Below are positions 23,025-25,142 of a DNA stretch of 25,142 bases, one piece after another. Every line of letters begins with the position of its first letter. Within the stretch, counting starts at the first letter, position 1. The stretch comes from Candidatus Neomicrothrix sp. UBA7884 (lineage in GTDB: Bacteria > Actinomycetota > Acidimicrobiia > Acidimicrobiales > MedAcidi-G1): assembly GCA_002501135.1 (NCBI GenBank), contig DLRQ01000011.1, positions 1-25,142 of the forward strand, read 5' to 3'. The notes under the pieces are model-generated. The model had not been told where the DNA came from. It did no database searches and was given only the letters and a program-made list of their open reading frames with translations. The position numbers and the translations under genes were made by a program.

Positions 23025-23864
23025 TCAACTCCGGGTCATTGTCCCGTTGTCGAACACGACCCGGTCTGCGACCCTTGTCTGGAAGAGGACGTCGTTGCCG
23101 TCCGCCCATATGTGGACGTCCAGGGTCTCACCGGGCATCACGGGCGACTTGAAGCGGCCGCCCATGCTCGTGAAACGGGTCGGGTCGGAGTCACAGGCAC
23201 CGTGGAGGAGGGCGCGGCCGGAAAATCCGTACGTGCACAGGCCGTGGAGGATCGGCTTATCGAAACCGGCCAGAGCAGCGAAGGTGGGGTCGGAGTGGAG
23301 CGGGTTTCTGTCGCCGTTGAGGCGGTAGAGGAGAGCCTGGTCAGTGCGTGTCTCGTAGGAGATGACCTTGTCGGCGGGCCTGTCAGGTAATTCCCAGGTG
23401 TTTGCCGGACCGCGGTCGCCTCCCCAGCCTCCCTCGCCGCCGATGAACAGACCCGATCTGACAGACCAGAGCGGGTTTCCGTCGGTGTCGGCCACGTCGG
23501 CTTCGATGTAGACGAGCGCAGCCTTGCCCTTGTCGTAGATTTCTGCGACTCTGCCCGTCGATACAGCGGTTCCTTCGGCTGCCAGCGGTTGGTGCAGGGT
23601 GATGTGCTGTTCGGCGTGCAGCAGTGCTGCCAGGTTGAAGTCGCCGAAGCCGGGCCTGTTGCCGCCACCCATGACGACTACCTGGGTTGGTAGGGCCGCC
23701 TGGGTGACGTTGCTGCTGTTCTCGGTTGTGAACTCCAACTCGAACCCGGTGGGGTCCGTTATCCCGGCGCCGACACCGAGCGAGTAGAGCAGGCTTTCGG
23801 CTGAGGTCCAGGAGAACTCGGATGGTTCACCTGTGGTTCCTGCTGCGTCCGGGTTGATCGGCAT
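23025..23864 (-). CDS. MaoC-family (R)-specific enoyl-CoA hydratase (double hotdog)
   Basis: A 279-residue protein with two hotdog halves. The N-terminal half (about 15-135) is degenerate. The C-terminal half carries the hydratase-2 motif YRLNGDRNPLHSDPTFA with catalytic Asp185 and His190, followed by the helix PILHGLCTYGFSGRAL. It should hydrate 2-enoyl-CoA to (R)-3-hydroxyacyl-CoA, as in the hydratase part of peroxisomal MFE-2 and actinobacterial steroid or fatty-acid degradation enzymes. The ATG start has AGGAG upstream. A TAGCGT box (minus strand, 23894-23899) lies about 30 bases upstream, so this mRNA would be leadered. The divergent neighbour is a phosphotransferase of a type often linked to acyl-CoA metabolism. 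Confidence 0.9.
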   Translation of the reverse strand: MPINPDAAGTTGEPSEFSWTSAESLLYSLGVGAGITDPTGFELEFTTENSSNVTQAALPTQVVVMGGGNRPGFGDFNLAALLHAEQHITLHQPLAAEGTAVSTGRVAEIYDKGKAALVYIEADVADTDGNPLWSVRSGLFIGGEGGWGGDRGPANTWELPDRPADKVISYETRTDQALLYRLNGDRNPLHSDPTFAALAGFDKPILHGLCTYGFSGRALLHGACDSDPTRFTSMGGRFKSPVMPGETLDVHIWADGNDVLFQTRVADRVVFDNGTMTRS

Positions 23865-23947
23865 CTCATGCTCCTGGGTTGTTGTTGTCGGCGACGCTAT
23901 TTGAACCCGTGTGTCGGAGCCAACAGCGGGCCAATGGCCCCGGAAAC

Positions 23948-23953
23948 TACGGT
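23948..23953 (+). promoter_or_regulatory. -10 box upstream of the phosphotransferase
   Basis: TACGGT lies six bases before an ATG at 23960 that opens a 10-codon frame, and 35 bases before the GTG of the phosphotransferase. The geometry matches the leaderless promoters of purN and merR. Confidence 0.4.
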
Positions 23954-23959
23954 TCCGGC

Positions 23960-23992
23960 ATGCGAGTGTCCCGGAGAGGGGTGGTGGTGTGA
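23960..23992 (+). CDS. Putative leaderless 10-codon upstream ORF
   Basis: ATG 23960 begins a frame reading MRVSRRGVVV and stops at TGA 23990-23992. That stop overlaps the GTG start of the phosphotransferase (GTG 23989-23991), the same kind of overlap used between real genes in this window. The ATG is six bases after a TANNNT box. It may deliver ribosomes to the downstream start by termination-reinitiation. It could also be chance, and no family can be assigned to so short a peptide. Confidence 0.3.
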   Translation: MRVSRRGVVV

Positions 23993-25005
23993 CCAGCGGC
24001 GGCTCGGTTGACCCGTATCAGGGCCTTGTCCGTGCCGGGTCGCTCAGGCGGTGGTTCGACGATGAGGGCCTTGGAACTGGGTCCGACATCAGTTTCGAGC
24101 GGGTGGCCGCCGGTGAGTCCAACGAGGTGTTCATTGTCCGCCGGGGTGGTTCGACATGGGCGTTGCGACGGCCCTCTGCGGTCCCCCTCTCGGTTGAGGG
24201 GGCCAACGCGATCATGGTCCGTGAGTATCGGTTCCAGGGCGCACTTGACGGGTCTGGAGTGCCCCATGCGAAGCCGTTGGCCCTGTGTATGGACACAGAG
24301 GTCACCGGGGCGGTCTTCTACGTTATGGAGTTCGTTGATGGTCTGGTGCTAGCTGATCCGCCGTCGGAGGAGGTCGGTGGTCGATCAGCGGGCCGTCTGG
24401 TGGTGGAACAGATGGTTGATGCTCTGGCAGACCTGGCCCTTGTCGATGTGGAGGCCGCTGGTGTCTCTGACCTCGGCAGGCCCGACGGCTTCCTGGAACG
24501 CCAGGTGGGGCGGTGGCGTGGTCAGCTGGACGGCTACCGGAGGCGGGATCTTCCCGGGATCGACCTGGTCGGGGACTGGTTGGAGGTGAACCGGCCAACG
24601 GTGATGCAGGCGGGGATCATGCACGGTGACTTCAACCGCCACAACATGTTGTTCACGAGGCAGCGGCCGACCCGCCTGGCAGCGGTGCTGGACTGGGAGA
24701 ACGCCACCGTTGGTGATCCGCTGATGGACCTCGGCTACCTGCTGAGCGGTTGGCGACCAGAGGACGCGGATCTTCCCAGTCGTGCTGAGCTGGTTGGTCG
24801 CTGGTCGATCCGGACCGGACGGACACCTGAGGCCCTCGGCTGGTATGCGGTGATGAGCACCTTCAAGTTGGCTTGCATGCTCGAAGGGGTCCGTGTCCGC
24901 CAGGTCGATGATCCCACCCGTGAGGTCACACCTTTTCTGGCCGATGCGGTTCTCGACTTGGTCTCCCGTGCGTCTGAGTTGATTGATGAGGCTGGATCCT
25001 GGTGA
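23989..25005 (+). CDS. APH/ACAD10-like phosphotransferase
   Basis: A 338-residue kinase-fold protein. Brenner's motif HGDFNRHN (His212, Asp214, Asn219) supplies the catalytic Asp, and the metal-binding Asp235 lies in VLDWENATVGDPLMDLGYLL. The N-lobe has AAGESNEVFIV and WALRRPS in place of the usual nucleotide loop and Lys. The start GTG 23989 fits the N-terminus GGSVDPYQGL and has GGAGAGG upstream. The frame is open 26 codons further, but that part overlaps the MaoC promoter. Relatives fused or adjacent to acyl-CoA dehydrogenases are thought to phosphorylate hydroxyacyl substrates. The real substrate is unknown, and antibiotic resistance is not implied. Confidence 0.88.
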   Translation: MTSGGSVDPYQGLVRAGSLRRWFDDEGLGTGSDISFERVAAGESNEVFIVRRGGSTWALRRPSAVPLSVEGANAIMVREYRFQGALDGSGVPHAKPLALCMDTEVTGAVFYVMEFVDGLVLADPPSEEVGGRSAGRLVVEQMVDALADLALVDVEAAGVSDLGRPDGFLERQVGRWRGQLDGYRRRDLPGIDLVGDWLEVNRPTVMQAGIMHGDFNRHNMLFTRQRPTRLAAVLDWENATVGDPLMDLGYLLSGWRPEDADLPSRAELVGRWSIRTGRTPEALGWYAVMSTFKLACMLEGVRVRQVDDPTREVTPFLADAVLDLVSRASELIDEAGSW

Positions 25006-25014
25006 TTCCAGCCT
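24989..25014 (+). terminator. Possible hairpin spanning the phosphotransferase stop codon
   Basis: AGGCTGGA (24989-24996) pairs perfectly with TCCAGCCT (25007-25014) around a 10-base loop that contains the stop codon. A TTTTT run follows only at 25031. Termination is possible but the spacing is unusual. Confidence 0.35.
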
Positions 25015-25047
25015 GACCGGATAATTGGGGTTTTTCTGTCCTACCCC

Positions 25048-25082
25048 TTGCTTTTCTGGGAATGACAGTGGTGTAATTACAC
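25048..25082 (+). promoter_or_regulatory. Promoter with perfect 12-bp palindrome over the -10 box
   Basis: TTGCTT (25048-25053) and TGTAAT (25072-25077) are separated by 18 bp. The -10 box lies inside the perfect palindrome GTGTAATTACAC (25071-25082). An operator in this position would let a dimeric repressor block RNA polymerase. The AT-rich dyad stands out from its surroundings. Confidence 0.5.
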
Positions 25083-25096
25083 GGCTGGGAGTCGTT

Positions 25097-25142
25097 GTGG
25101 GCACCCAGGCTCTTGACCACGGGTTCAGGCAACCGTCCGAGG
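25097..25142 (+). CDS. Start of an unidentified gene (partial)
   Basis: GTG 25097 follows GGGAG (25087-25091) with a five-base gap and opens a frame, VGTQALDHGFRQPSE, that runs off the window. The upstream promoter and operator support a real gene. Fifteen residues are too few to name it. Confidence 0.35.
   Translation, partial: MGTQALDHGFRQPSE

Noticed and set aside
23989..25005. Aminoglycoside resistance gene
   Set aside because: The APH fold is shared by many metabolic kinases. The sequence and MaoC neighbour point to the ACAD10-like group, with no resistance-gene context.
1..25142. CRISPR arrays, insertion sequences, prophage or defence genes
   Set aside because: No regularly spaced repeats, transposase, integrase, nuclease or toxin-antitoxin frames were seen. 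Gene content is core metabolism.

Overview
The window is chromosomal DNA from a high-GC (about 60-65% by eye) bacterium, most likely an actinobacterium and plausibly a member of the Acidimicrobiia. The assignment is inference. It rests on GTG starts, many GTGA/ATGA gene overlaps, TANNNT -10 boxes placed so that transcripts would begin at the start codon (leaderless mRNAs), a Bacteroidetes/actinobacterial type-B succinate dehydrogenase, and an actinobacterial-looking heterodimeric ABC exporter. There are no rRNA or tRNA genes, insertion sequences, CRISPR arrays or phage genes. This is mostly core metabolism.

Layout, left to right. (1) 1-1127: the tail of a probable thymidylate kinase gene overlapping holB (DNA polymerase III delta'). 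(2) 1138-4062: a copper module with a CueR-like MerR regulator, the Cu(I) P-type ATPase CopA and a CopZ-like chaperone. Two almost identical operator dyads lie in front of the regulator and the ATPase. (3) 4097-4810 (-): an AlaX-type alanyl-tRNA editing hydrolase, divergent from sucCD. (4) 4961-11270: sucC, sucD, purN, purH, folD and icd, a block joining the TCA cycle with purine and one-carbon metabolism. FolD makes the 10-formyl-THF that PurN and PurH consume. (5) 11304-14974: two overlapping half-transporters forming a heterodimeric ABC exporter with one degenerate ATP site. (6) 15084-16073: mdh. (7) 16084-17815 (-): a tightly overlapped operon of a hotdog thioesterase, a DUF368/PopT-family membrane protein and a small SCP2-like protein. 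(8) 17893-18720 (+): an alpha/beta hydrolase with a strong terminator. (9) 18766-19331: about 570 bp of unexplained, hairpin-rich non-coding DNA. (10) 19332-22900 (-): sdhC-sdhA-sdhB. (11) 23025-23864 (-): a MaoC-type enoyl-CoA hydratase. (12) 23960-25005 (+): an APH-family phosphotransferase, perhaps preceded by a leaderless 10-codon ORF. (13) 25048-25142: a promoter with a perfect palindrome and the probable start of another gene.

Five TCA-cycle functions (Icd, SucCD, Sdh, Mdh) lie within 18 kb, which suggests a loosely clustered central-metabolism island. I found no clear new defence or mobile system. The observations most worth follow-up are the recurrent leaderless promoter design, the paired CueR operators with different geometries, the ABC gene that lacks a canonical start codon in front of its apparent N-terminus, and the structured intergenic region at 18766-19331.
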